From Saprospirales bacterium (lineage in GTDB: Bacteria > Bacteroidota > Bacteroidia > Chitinophagales > Saprospiraceae): a stretch of 64,000 bases of DNA. The DNA lies in the NCBI GenBank assembly GCA_016719895.1, contig JADJYG010000030.1, forward strand, positions 1-64,000, in the 5' to 3' direction. This document shows, piece by piece, positions 9,797 through 20,300 of the stretch. The notes beneath the pieces were generated by a model, which searched no databases, was not told the DNA's origin, and worked only from the letters and a program-made list of their open reading frames with translations. The first letter of the stretch is position 1. Every line of letters starts with the position of its first letter. Position numbers and translations under genes: made by a program.

Positions 9797-12700
9797 ATGA
9801 AACTCAGCAGCCGCATCTTTATCCTCTTTTATCTCCATATTGGATGGTTACCGCTGGGGCTAACGGCGCAATGCCCCCTCACCGTCGACGCGGGCCCCGA
9901 CCAATCTGTATGTTCCGCCGGCGGTACGGTGAACCTTACCGGCAGCATTTCAGGGCCGTATATCGGTTTTCGCTGGTCGCCGGCTACCGGCCTCAACGAT
10001 CCGGCCATCCTGACCCCCACGGCTACGGTCAACGGCACGGCTACTTTTACCCTGACGGCTGCCGCACAGGATCCCACAGCGCCCAACCTCGTGAGCAACC
10101 CGGCCTTTGAGGCGGGCAACACGGGCTTTACCAGCAGCTATTCGTACAACCCCACGCCCATTACGCCCGGCACCTATGTGCTCACTACTTCGCCGGCACT
10201 GGTGCTGTCCACCTTTCCACCCTGCGACGATCATACCTTCGGAAACGGCACCGGCAATATGATGCTGATCAACGGCACCGGCGGGGCCAGTTCGCAAGCC
10301 TGGTGCCAGACCATCCCGGTGATGGCCAACAGCTGGTATTACCTGAGCGCCTGGGTAATGTGCTCGCCCATCTCGCCGCCTGTTTTACAGTTTCGTGTCA
10401 ACGGTACGCTCGTAGGCGTCCCCTTCGAACCGCCGGCCAGCGGCTGTATCTGGCAGGAATTTACAGCCTCCTGGTTTTCGGGCGCGGCTACCAGCGCCAC
10501 CCTGTGCATCATGGACCTCAACGGCAGCGGCAACGGTTTTTTCGGCGACGATTATGCGCTCGACGATATTTTTATGGCCAAAGCTTGCACGGCCTCTGAC
10601 CAGGTAACGGTTTCGGTGACCCCGGTAAATGCCGTGCTCCCGGCAAATGCTATCCTGGGCTGTAATGCCGTGCAAACAGGTATCATACTCAATGGCAGCG
10701 CCTCCTCCGCCGGGCTGGGCTACACGTATTCCTGGGATGGCCCGGGTATCGTTTCCGGTGGAAATACGCCCATAGCCACCGTCAACGAGGTGGGTACTTA
10801 CACGCTTACCGTTTCATACGATACCGGCAACGGGACCTGCACCGACCAGGCGTCCGTCAGCGTGTTACCCGATCCGCTTCAGGTGACGGCCACGGCCACC
10901 GTCGACGAAGAGCTGAACTGTATAAAAAACAAGGTCAGGATCGATGGCACGGGCTCGTCCACCGGCCCCGCGATCACGTACAACTGGCAGCCTGCAGCCG
11001 CGGTCGTTTCCGGCAACGGCACCCTGATGCCCCAGGTCAACCAACCCGGTGAATATACCCTGCTCGTGACCAATACGGCCAGCGGCTGTACGGCCACGAC
11101 TACCGTGGTGGTTGTACAGAACAACACACCCGCCGTGGCCGTGGCCAGTGCGCCGGGGCCGTTGTCCTGTACGGCTGCTACCGTCACCCTCAGTGGCGCC
11201 GGCAGCACCTCGGGCGGCGGTGTTTTTTATTTATGGACCGGCCCCGGCGTCGTATCCGGCGCCCTCACCCTCAACAATTGTGTGGTAAATGCCCCCGGCG
11301 CCTATATCCTGACCGTGACCAACGATGCCAACGGTTGTTCGGCGTCGGCCACCGCAGTGGTCGTGCAAAGTGGCGCGCCGCCCCAGGCAGTAGCGTCGGC
11401 TGCTGCGCCGGGCATTCTGAATTGTGCTGCTCCCGTGCTTACGCTCACGAGCGCCGGCAGCAGCAGCGGCGCCAATTTCACCTACCTATGGACAACGCCA
11501 AACGGGCATTTCAGCGGCCCGGCCAACGGGCAAACCGTCGCCGTCGATTCTCCGGGCGTGTACATTCTGACGGTCGCCAACGCGCAAAACGGTTGTACCT
11601 CCACGTCAACCGTCGTCGTCACCGCCGATTTCAGCCCGCCAGCCGTTTCCATCCAACAACCCGTGCCGGCGATCAGCTGCGCGGCCGATTCCGTACAGCT
11701 CAATGCCCTGCCGGCCGGCGGACCCGGTTTTCAATACCTCTGGATAGCCTCCGGCGGCGGTCATATTCTTTCGGGCGACACCACCCTGACGCCGTGGGTG
11801 GATACGGCCGGCGTTTACCTCCTGCACATAACCAACACCCTCAACGGCTGCACGGCTACGGCCACAGCCACCGTTGCGGCCGACACGGCAGCGCCCCTGG
11901 CTATGGCGGCGGTAAATGCCCCAGGCGCGCTCGATTGCGCCACACCAGCCCTCGTGCTGAACAGCACGGGCAGTACCGCCGATTCTACCGTTACCTACCT
12001 TTGGACTACCCCCAACGGCCATATCAACGGCCCCGATACCGCATATACCGCACTGGCCGATTCGGCAGGTTTATATATTTTAACCATCACCAGCTTGCAA
12101 AACGGTTGTTCTGCTGCCGACACCGTCGCAGTGGACAGCAATTTTACCCACCCGGCAATTTTCTTTCAGCAACCCGTGGCAGTGCTCACCTGTGCGGCCG
12201 ATTCCATACAGATCGATGCCTCGGCGTCTGCCGGCGGCCCGGGTTACCAGCTGCTTTGGACCACTCCGGCCGGCCTTATCCTTTCGGGCGACACCACCCG
12301 CACGCCCTGGGTAGCCGCAGCGGGCTTGTACATCCTGACGATCAGCAACACCGCCAATGGCTGCACGGCTACGGATTCAGTGACGGTGGGGCTGGATACC
12401 CTTGCCCCACTGGCGCAAATCGTACCTCCCGGCATACTCGATTGCCAAACCGCCCTGCTGACGCTTGACGCGACGGGCTCGTCCATGGGGACCGGTTTTT
12501 CACTCGCCTGGAGCTTTTTCCCGGCCATAGGGACAGCCGGCGGCGGTTTTGTGTCCGGGCAAAATACGCTGACACCGCTGGTTGACGCCCCGGGAGCCTA
12601 TACGCTTACGGTGCTCGATACCCGCAATCAATGCCAGACCGAAGTGTCCGCGCATGTCGGGCAAGATACCCTTGTGCCGGTTGCCGATGCGGGCGCGCCG

Positions 12701-15655
12701 CCGGTGGCCGGTTGCGGCGCGCAATCGGCAGTACTCGATGGTACCGGTAGCAGTCAGGGTCCGGATTTTGCTTATTTGTGGACCGGCGGCGCCCTTATCC
12801 TGCAGCCACAAATCACTATGCCGGGCGTGTACACACTTACGGTAACCAATACCGCCAACCATTGCACGGCGACGGACAGCGTGCTGGTTGCACCCTTTGG
12901 CGTCCTGCCGGATGTGACGATCAGTTCGCCGCCGCCGATCACTTGTTTTTCGCCCCAAACCCAACTGAGCGCCACCGCTTCCACCGGACCGGCGTTCGCC
13001 TATCAATGGACGTTCGCCGGCACGGGCAGCGGCATCGTATCGGGCGACACCACCCTCGGCCCCCTGGTCGGTTCTCCGGGGACCTACACACTCGTCGTGA
13101 CCAACACCCTAACCGGCTGCACGGCCGCCGGCTTCGTGGACTTGCAGGCATCGCTCGCGCCGCCGGTGGCCGATGCCGGCGCCCCGCAAACGTTGCTCTG
13201 CGGCGTAGCCCAGGTTGGCCTGGATGGCGCTGCGTCAAGCGTTGGCCCCAATTTCAACTACACCTGGACGACCCCTGACGGCAACCTGCTCAGCGGACAA
13301 AATTCGCTGGCTCCCCAAGTAAATGCGCCGGGAACCTACATCTTGCTCGTCACCGACGCGCTGAACGGCTGCACGGCTGCAGACAGCGTGCAGGTGCAAC
13401 AGGATGCCAACGCCCCGGTGGCCGACGCCGGTCCGCCGCAAGCCATCATCTGCCTGTCGGCTACGGTCGCGCTCGACGGCAGCGGCTCGAGCGCCGGGCC
13501 TTCGATTTCCTATTTGTGGACCACCCTGGACGGCGTTATATTATCCGGCCAAAATACGCCGTCGCCGGTCGTTGCTGCGCCGGGCACCTACCTGTTGGCG
13601 GTGACCGACGCTTCGAATAACTGCCAGTCGCTGGCCAGTGTTCAGGTGTTCGATCAGACGCAGGCGCCGCAGGCCGTTGCGGCATCTCCCCAAACGCTGA
13701 CGTGCGCGTTGCCGGTGGTGGTGCTGGATGGGGTGGGCAGCAGCGCGGGGCCGGGTTTCAGTTACCAGTGGTCGGGACCGGGTTTGGTGGGCGGGAGCAA
13801 TGCGCTGTCGGCGCAGGCAAACGCCGGGGGGCTGTACGCCCTCACGGTGACCGACCAAACGAACGGCTGCACGGCCACGGCGTCGGTTTCCGTGGCGGCC
13901 AACACGGCGGCGCCGCAGGCGTCGGCTGCTGCGCTGCAAACGCTGACGTGCGCGTTGCCGGTGGTGGCGCTGGATGGGGTGGGCAGCAGCGTGGGGCCGG
14001 GTTTCAGTTACCAGTGGTCGGGACCGGGTTTGGTGGGCGGGAGCAATGCGCTGTCGGCCCAGGCAAACGCCGGGGGGCTGTACGCCCTCACGGTGACCGA
14101 CCAAACGAACGGCTGCACGGCTACGGCGTCGGTTTCCGTGGCGGCCAACACGGCGGCGCCGCAGGCGTCGGCTGCTGCGCTGCAAACGCTGACGTGCGCG
14201 TTGCCGGTGGTGGCGCTGGATGGGGTGGGCAGCAGCGTGGGGCCGGGTTTCAGTTACCAGTGGTCGGGACCGGGTTTGGTGGGCGGGAGCAATGCGCTGT
14301 CGGCGCAGGCAAACGCCGGGGGGCTGTACGCCCTCACGGTGACCGACCAAACGAACGGCTGCACGGCCACGGCGTCGGTTTCCGTGGCGGCCAACACGGC
14401 GGCGCCGCAGGCGTCGGCTGCTGCGCTGCAAACGCTGACGTGCGCGTTGCCGGTGGTGGCGCTGGATGGGGTGGGCAGCAGCGCGGGGCCGGGTTTCAGT
14501 TACCAGTGGTCGGGACCGGGTTTGGTGGGTGGGAGCAATGCGCTGTCGGCCCAGGCAAACGCCGGGGGGCTGTACGCCCTCACGGTGACCGACCAAACAA
14601 ACGGCTGCACGGCCACGGCACAAACGACGGTAAACCAATCGGTTGTGCCGCCGCTTGCGGATGCTGGCCCGGATATGAAGCTGGGTTGCAATATGCCCAC
14701 AACCGTGCTGGCCGGCAGCAGTACCACCCCCGGCGCCGAGTTTAACTGGACGACCGTGGATGGCCATTTCGTGTCCGGCACATCCACCCCCACGCCGCTG
14801 GTGGATGCGCGGGGGGTGTACACGCTTCTCGTAACGGATCCGGCCAACGGCTGCACAGCGAGCAGTACGGTGCTGGTGGATGCAAGCGAGGTGCTCCTGC
14901 CAACAGCAACAAGTGTGGCGCCGGATTGTATCACGCCTACCGGGACGATTGTGTTTTCCGGCGGCGCCACCGGGTCATATCTTTACTCCATTGACGACGG
15001 GGCGCATTTTTCGCAAGACAGTGTATTCGCCAACCTGCCTGCCGGCCTGTACCCGACGGTTGTGCAGGATGCCGGCGGTTGCGAGCAGACGGCAACGGTG
15101 GATTTGCCCGGTGTGACACCCCTGACAGTCGACCTGGGCCCGGACCTGACCGTGCCCGCCGGCGCCGCAGTATTGCTTCAACCCGCACTCAATATTCCGG
15201 CAGACGAGGTGGCTGCAGCCGTTTGGACGCCGGCCACCGGGCTGGACTGTGCGGATTGCCTGAGCCCCATTGCCACTGCGTTGCAGGGCCTCACCTACAC
15301 CGTGTTGGTGACGAGCACGAGCGGCTGTACCGGCACGGCCAGCGTCGTTATCCGGGTGGAGGTGCAAGACCATATTTATGTGCCCAATGTTTTTTCTCCG
15401 GATGCAGACGGCGAAAATGACATTTTCCGGGTTTATACCAATATGCCGTTGGCAAACTTTGAAATGGCGGTCTTCGATCGCTGGGGGGGATTGTTGTTTC
15501 AAACGGACGATATGAGCAGCGGCTGGGATGGCAGCGCGCGGGGCAAAGCGCTCCAGCCCGGCGTGTATGCGTATTTTATCCGTTTTGATTATGCTGAAGC
15601 GAACGGAGAAGTGGAAAAACGGCTGTTGGAGGGCGGAGTGCTGCTGGTACGGTGA
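9797..15655 (+). CDS. Intact 1952-aa PKD-repeat adhesin with type B T9SS sorting domain
   Basis: I chose the ATG at 9797 because it opens a good signal peptide (MKLSSRIFILFYLHIGWLPL ending in TAQ). An upstream in-frame ATG at 9710 would add 29 non-hydrophobic residues. After one PKD-like unit comes a jelly-roll carbohydrate-binding-like domain (about 10090-10590; NLVSNPAFEAG ... DDYALDDIF). About 17 tandem PKD/Ig-like units of 80-85 aa follow, each ending in a TNxxNGCTAT-type motif. Then come a SprB-like unit and one further PKD unit. The C-terminus, DHIYVPNVFSPDADGENDIF to the end, is the gliding-motility-associated CHU_C / type B sorting domain, so the product should be T9SS-exported and stay cell-associated. 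Its stop lies 10 bp from the stop of the convergent regulator. It is the longest unbroken gene in the window. The ligand is unknown. Confidence 0.9.
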   Translation: MKLSSRIFILFYLHIGWLPLGLTAQCPLTVDAGPDQSVCSAGGTVNLTGSISGPYIGFRWSPATGLNDPAILTPTATVNGTATFTLTAAAQDPTAPNLVSNPAFEAGNTGFTSSYSYNPTPITPGTYVLTTSPALVLSTFPPCDDHTFGNGTGNMMLINGTGGASSQAWCQTIPVMANSWYYLSAWVMCSPISPPVLQFRVNGTLVGVPFEPPASGCIWQEFTASWFSGAATSATLCIMDLNGSGNGFFGDDYALDDIFMAKACTASDQVTVSVTPVNAVLPANAILGCNAVQTGIILNGSASSAGLGYTYSWDGPGIVSGGNTPIATVNEVGTYTLTVSYDTGNGTCTDQASVSVLPDPLQVTATATVDEELNCIKNKVRIDGTGSSTGPAITYNWQPAAAVVSGNGTLMPQVNQPGEYTLLVTNTASGCTATTTVVVVQNNTPAVAVASAPGPLSCTAATVTLSGAGSTSGGGVFYLWTGPGVVSGALTLNNCVVNAPGAYILTVTNDANGCSASATAVVVQSGAPPQAVASAAAPGILNCAAPVLTLTSAGSSSGANFTYLWTTPNGHFSGPANGQTVAVDSPGVYILTVANAQNGCTSTSTVVVTADFSPPAVSIQQPVPAISCAADSVQLNALPAGGPGFQYLWIASGGGHILSGDTTLTPWVDTAGVYLLHITNTLNGCTATATATVAADTAAPLAMAAVNAPGALDCATPALVLNSTGSTADSTVTYLWTTPNGHINGPDTAYTALADSAGLYILTITSLQNGCSAADTVAVDSNFTHPAIFFQQPVAVLTCAADSIQIDASASAGGPGYQLLWTTPAGLILSGDTTRTPWVAAAGLYILTISNTANGCTATDSVTVGLDTLAPLAQIVPPGILDCQTALLTLDATGSSMGTGFSLAWSFFPAIGTAGGGFVSGQNTLTPLVDAPGAYTLTVLDTRNQCQTEVSAHVGQDTLVPVADAGAPPVAGCGAQSAVLDGTGSSQGPDFAYLWTGGALILQPQITMPGVYTLTVTNTANHCTATDSVLVAPFGVLPDVTISSPPPITCFSPQTQLSATASTGPAFAYQWTFAGTGSGIVSGDTTLGPLVGSPGTYTLVVTNTLTGCTAAGFVDLQASLAPPVADAGAPQTLLCGVAQVGLDGAASSVGPNFNYTWTTPDGNLLSGQNSLAPQVNAPGTYILLVTDALNGCTAADSVQVQQDANAPVADAGPPQAIICLSATVALDGSGSSAGPSISYLWTTLDGVILSGQNTPSPVVAAPGTYLLAVTDASNNCQSLASVQVFDQTQAPQAVAASPQTLTCALPVVVLDGVGSSAGPGFSYQWSGPGLVGGSNALSAQANAGGLYALTVTDQTNGCTATASVSVAANTAAPQASAAALQTLTCALPVVALDGVGSSVGPGFSYQWSGPGLVGGSNALSAQANAGGLYALTVTDQTNGCTATASVSVAANTAAPQASAAALQTLTCALPVVALDGVGSSVGPGFSYQWSGPGLVGGSNALSAQANAGGLYALTVTDQTNGCTATASVSVAANTAAPQASAAALQTLTCALPVVALDGVGSSAGPGFSYQWSGPGLVGGSNALSAQANAGGLYALTVTDQTNGCTATAQTTVNQSVVPPLADAGPDMKLGCNMPTTVLAGSSTTPGAEFNWTTVDGHFVSGTSTPTPLVDARGVYTLLVTDPANGCTASSTVLVDASEVLLPTATSVAPDCITPTGTIVFSGGATGSYLYSIDDGAHFSQDSVFANLPAGLYPTVVQDAGGCEQTATVDLPGVTPLTVDLGPDLTVPAGAAVLLQPALNIPADEVAAAVWTPATGLDCADCLSPIATALQGLTYTVLVTSTSGCTGTASVVIRVEVQDHIYVPNVFSPDADGENDIFRVYTNMPLANFEMAVFDRWGGLLFQTDDMSSGWDGSARGKALQPGVYAYFIRFDYAEANGEVEKRLLEGGVLLVR
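13691..14625 (+). repeat. Four near-identical 246-bp tandem units
   Basis: Copies begin at about 13691, 13937, 14183 and 14429 with a strict 246-bp (82-aa) period. They differ by only a few bases, for example a codon for A or V in GSSxGPGF. The other PKD units of the same gene are much more diverged, so these four were recently duplicated or homogenised. Confidence 0.9.
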
Positions 15656-15665
15656 TTAAGCATCT

Positions 15666-17177
15666 TCAAAAAGCCCGGATAAACTGCTCCAGAACTGTTT
15701 CCTGGTGCAGGTTCAGGCGTTTACGGAGGCGGGTGCGCCCTTTTTTTACGCTATCTGCCGAAATACCCAGGGTAGAGGCAATCTCTTGCCGGTTGAAAGC
15801 GAGTTTTATCAGTAAAAACAGGCGTTCTTCAGCGCCGCTGAGGTCCGGAAATTTCAACCGTAGCCGGTGGAGGTAGCCGGGATAAACACGCTCGAAATAT
15901 CCTTTGAACGCGACCCAATCGGCTTCCGTCAGGATACGCCGGTTATACAGTTCGTCCGCAGTGGAATCCGAATGCTCCGCTATGGCGCCGGCGGGCTGCC
16001 CGGCAGAGCGGGTCATGGTTTGCAAGGCTTCTTCCAATTCTGCCAGGCGGGTATTTTTGGCTAGCAATGTTTGGATAAACAGTTTCATGTCTTGTTGGTG
16101 CTGGGCGGCCAGGCGTCGCGAACGTTTCAATTTTGAACGCCAAAAGAACACCAGCAACAAGCTGGAAAGCGCCGCAATACCAAGCAAAACCAGCGATAGG
16201 TTTGTGCGCAGCACTTCCGACCTGTTGTTGGCCTGGAGCAGCTCGATTTCCTGTTCTTTTTGCTTCGTCTGATACCGTACTTCCAGGTCTTGCAGGCGTT
16301 GGATTTTTTCTTTGACGAAGAGGGAATCCCGAAGTGTCACAGATTGCTTGAACCGTCCGAGCGCGTGGGAAAGGTCGCCGGTGGATTCGGCTACCTGTGA
16401 CAAACGCAGGAGCGCAACCGATTGAACGTGGGTTTGCTGAAGCGAATCGGCCAGGTTTGCAGCGGATTCCAGGTAAAGGCGGGCTTCGGACCAGTGTCCG
16501 AGTTTTTTGTGGCCATTGCCGAGGTTGAGGTACATGCTGGGAAGTTGGTCCAGTATTCCGGAAGCGCGCATGAGCTGCAGTGCAGTGTCAAGCAATGGCA
16601 ACGCTTTATTCCAATGCCCGCGGTCGCTGTACGTAAAGGCCATCTGGTTGTAGGCGGCGCAGCGCTCAATGAGCGCGCCATGTATTTTCAGGATGTCGAA
16701 ACCTTTGCGGGCAGCGTCCAGGCCTTCGGCGTCGAGGTCTGCCCGGCAGTAAAAGGCGGCCAGCGTGGAATAGGCGCGGCCGATACGCGCCGAATCGCCG
16801 CTTCGGATAAAAGCCGCCAATACCGGCTTGGCGATGTCGATAGCTTTAGGCAACTCGCTCAGGCGGTCGTATATGCAGGCAAGATCGAGGTTGGAATCGT
16901 AATAAGCGAAGGAATCGGCCGCGATGGCGGCGGAATCCATTGATTGTTGAAAATACTGTATGGCCGCCGCATAATCGCCGCGCTGGGTAGCAGCGTCGCC
17001 CAGTTGATTGAGCTGGAAAGCCGGGCTGCCGGCCGTGGCAACAGAATCGATCGAATCCGGGCCCTCAGGAGCAGAAGGATGTTGACCGGGGTCGTTTTCG
17101 CAAAAAAGGAGAAGGGAAGAAAAAATGGAAAGAAAACACAGTCCGGCGATGTAGTATTTCAGATTCAACAAGAACAT
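15666..17177 (-). CDS. TPR-containing membrane-anchored HTH transcriptional regulator
   Basis: A 503-aa protein with an N-terminal hydrophobic segment (YYIAGLCFLSIFSSLLLFC, signal or membrane anchor). Tetratricopeptide repeats span about residues 55-290 (for example YNQMAFTYSDRGHWNKALPL and MYLNLGNGHKKLGHWSEARL). A coiled coil and one transmembrane helix follow (about 322-342, SLVLLGIAALSSLLLVFFW), then a second coil. The C-terminal helix-turn-helix contains IASTLGISADSVKKGRTRLR. This layout is common in Bacteroidota: a periplasmic TPR sensor joined through the membrane to a cytoplasmic LuxR/sigma-4-like DNA-binding domain. No kinase or receiver domain is present. It ends 10 bp from the convergent adhesin and starts 201 bp from the divergent beta-propeller gene, which makes those genes plausible targets (inference). 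The frame is intact. Confidence 0.82.
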   Translation of the reverse strand: MFLLNLKYYIAGLCFLSIFSSLLLFCENDPGQHPSAPEGPDSIDSVATAGSPAFQLNQLGDAATQRGDYAAAIQYFQQSMDSAAIAADSFAYYDSNLDLACIYDRLSELPKAIDIAKPVLAAFIRSGDSARIGRAYSTLAAFYCRADLDAEGLDAARKGFDILKIHGALIERCAAYNQMAFTYSDRGHWNKALPLLDTALQLMRASGILDQLPSMYLNLGNGHKKLGHWSEARLYLESAANLADSLQQTHVQSVALLRLSQVAESTGDLSHALGRFKQSVTLRDSLFVKEKIQRLQDLEVRYQTKQKEQEIELLQANNRSEVLRTNLSLVLLGIAALSSLLLVFFWRSKLKRSRRLAAQHQQDMKLFIQTLLAKNTRLAELEEALQTMTRSAGQPAGAIAEHSDSTADELYNRRILTEADWVAFKGYFERVYPGYLHRLRLKFPDLSGAEERLFLLIKLAFNRQEIASTLGISADSVKKGRTRLRKRLNLHQETVLEQFIRAF

Positions 17178-17378
17178 TATGCGAAGCGTGGGGGTGGACT
17201 AAAAAAGAAGTGGAAAGAAAACCCGAAGATAGGCAGGTATTTATAAAATAGTGCATTTGTCCCCCCTTTTGTCCTCCCCGAAGATTACCCGCCAGGCATT
17301 CGCGTGGGCGTAATTTGCGTGTTCTAATCATCCATCAACTGCTCCAGTCAGGTAATACGGTACGCAATTTGTTTCCCT

Positions 17379-20300
17379 ATGAATAAGTTTGTACGTCTTT
17401 TTATTTTTCTTATAACCCTGAGTATACCTTCATCGGCTGCCTTTGCGCAAAACAAGGATTGGTTGATAAAAATGCAGGACCCTGACGTCAACTTTTGGGA
17501 ACTGCAAAAAGAATTCCATGACTACTGGAAAAACCGCACCGATTACAAGGGTAACGGTTATAAGGTTTTCCGGCGTTGGGAGTATATCAACGAAGTGCGC
17601 GTGCTGCCGGATGGCAAGCTGCCGGCCCCGGATTATGTCTTGAAAGAGTATGCCCGGTATATGGCCGAAACCCCACAGCTCAAGTCGGCTTCCGGTACCT
17701 GGAATATTGTAGGGCCAACCGTTTACCCTTCCAACGCTACCGGCCAGCCTACCGGCAAGGGGCGGATCAATGCCATCGCTTTTCATCCCACCGACGCCAA
17801 TACGCTGTTCATCGGCGCTCCCTCGGGCGGGATATGGAAAAGTACCAACGGCGGCGCCAACTGGACCAGTCTTTCCGCCAATATTCCCTACCTGGGAGTC
17901 TCAGCCATCTTGATCCATCCCTCCGACCCGAACATTATTTACATCGGCACCGGCGACCGGGACTCGGATGACGCGCCCGGGGTGGGCGTTTACAAGTCCA
18001 CCGACGGCGGCTCCACCTGGGCTCCGATGAACTCCGGCATGGGCAATACCACTGTCGGCATGATGGTCATGCACCCCTCAGATCCGAACACCATGCTAGC
18101 CGCTACCTACGACGGTATTTTCAAGACCACGAACGGGGGCGCGAGCTGGACGCTGACCCTGGCCGGCGATTTCCGGGATATCAAGTTCAAGCCGGGCGAC
18201 CCCACCATTATTTACGCCACCCGGATGGTCACGCCGTCCGAATTTTACCGCTCCACCGACGGGGGCAGCAACTGGACCCTCATCGCAACGCCTACCTCCG
18301 GTGTCGGCTCCCGTATGGTCATCGGCGTTTCACCGGCCAATGCTGGCTATGTGTATCTTGTTCAGATTAAGGCCACAGACCGTACGTTCAAAGCCTTGCT
18401 GCGCTCCACCGACAGCGGGCAAACATTTTCAGAACAATCCAGCACGCCCAATATTTTCGATTATGCGTGCGACGGCAGCGGCACATCCAGCCAGGCCACC
18501 TACGACCTGGTCATTGACGTGGACCAAGCCAACGCGGAAATTGTGTACGTCGGTTCCATCAACAGTTGGAAAAGCACGGACGGCGGCGTCAACTGGTCGC
18601 CCGTGACACACTGGGTCGGCAGCAACTTTGCGCCGGGCGATCCCACCGCAAATTGCGCCGCTTCTGTACACGCCGACCACCACTGGTACCAATGGTCGCC
18701 GCTGCACAGCCCCGCCAGGCTGTATCTGGGCCACGACGGCGGCATAGCCTATACCGCCGACGGCGGCGCCGCCTGGATGGACATCTCCTCGGACCTGCCC
18801 ATCGGCCAGGTGTATAAAATCGGCCAAAGCACCCATGTGGCGAACACGGTCATCGCCGGATTTCAGGACAACGGCGTTTCGGCGACCAACAACGGCGGTA
18901 GCACCTTTACCACCATTGCCGGAGGCGATGGCATGGAGTGCGCCGTCGATTACAACAACGCCAATATTTGCTACCGCGAAACCCAGGAAGGCTCCTTAAG
19001 GCGCTCGACTACAGGGGTTTTCGGTTCTTATGGCAACATCATTTCCGCCTTGATGGACGAAGCGGCATTTGTGGCGCCTTATATGCTGCACCGGACTATC
19101 CCCAGCACCATGTTTTTTGGCCGGGAAAACCTTTGGCGAAGCACCAACGTAACGTCCACCCCTTCCAGCTCGGTAAGCTGGGAAGCCATCAGCGCTTTTG
19201 CCCCCGGCCCGACGATCCGGGTGGTGGAACAGTCGCCGGCTAATCTGGATATCTTTTACATGTCCCGGGGCTCGGGCTCCGGCTCGGTGTTGTACCGTTC
19301 GGACAACGTCAACACCGCTGCCGCTTCCGTGGTGTGGACCGCAATAACCAAGCCCAACGGGCTTACCATCACCGACATCAAGGGGCACCCCACCGACGAA
19401 AATATCGTGTACGCCACGGCCGGTATGCAAGTCTTCAAGTCCACGAACAAAGGGGTAAGTTGGACGGACCTCACCGGCAACCTTCCGGTGCTGTTTATCA
19501 ACTGCCTCGTGCTCGACAAAGATGCCAACGAGGGTATTTACATCGGCAACCAGACCGGCGTATGGTACAAAGATGCGACCACCTCCGAATGGGTGCTGTT
19601 CAGTTCGGGTCTGCCGCCGGTAGATATCCGGGAATTGGAGATCTACTACGATGCCAACCCCGACAACAGCAGACTGTGCGCAGCCACTTACGGACGCGGG
19701 GTTTGGCAGAGCGATCTTATCGAAATAAACGTCATCAACCCCTCCAATCTCGCGGCCACACCGATCAGCACAAGCCAAATTGACCTCACCTGGGCGCTGA
19801 ACGCCTCCAGCAATAACGTGCTCATCGCCACCTCGCCGACCACCACTTTTGGCGTGCCTGCCGACGGCACGGCATACATAGCGGGCAATCCGCTGCCGGG
19901 CGGAGGCACGGTTATATATGTGGGCAACCTTGCCAATTTCAGCCATACCGGGCTGACCGCAGGAACCGCCTATTGTTACAAGATTTGGTCGGTCAATGGC
20001 AGTAACGACTACTCGGCGGGCCTGTCGCCCGTTTGCGCCACTACGCTGTCTCACAACTGGACCGGCAACGTGAGCACCGATTGGTTCAACACCGGCAACT
20101 GGGGGCCGGGCACGGTGCCCACGGCCACCGACGGCGCTTATATCCCCGCCGGACGGCCCTTCTACCCGCTCATCAACGCCGCAGGAGCAACTTGTTACCA
20201 CCTGACCATCGAGTCCGGCGCTTTCGTGGCCATGGATGCCTCAACTCCCTATACGCTCCAGGTGACCGGCGATTGGCTGAACAATGGGACGTTTACGCGA

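Noticed and set aside
17700..19730. Active sialidase or glycosidase call for the beta-propeller
   Set aside because: Asp-boxes are structural; the arginine triad and other catalytic residues of sialidases are not recognisable.
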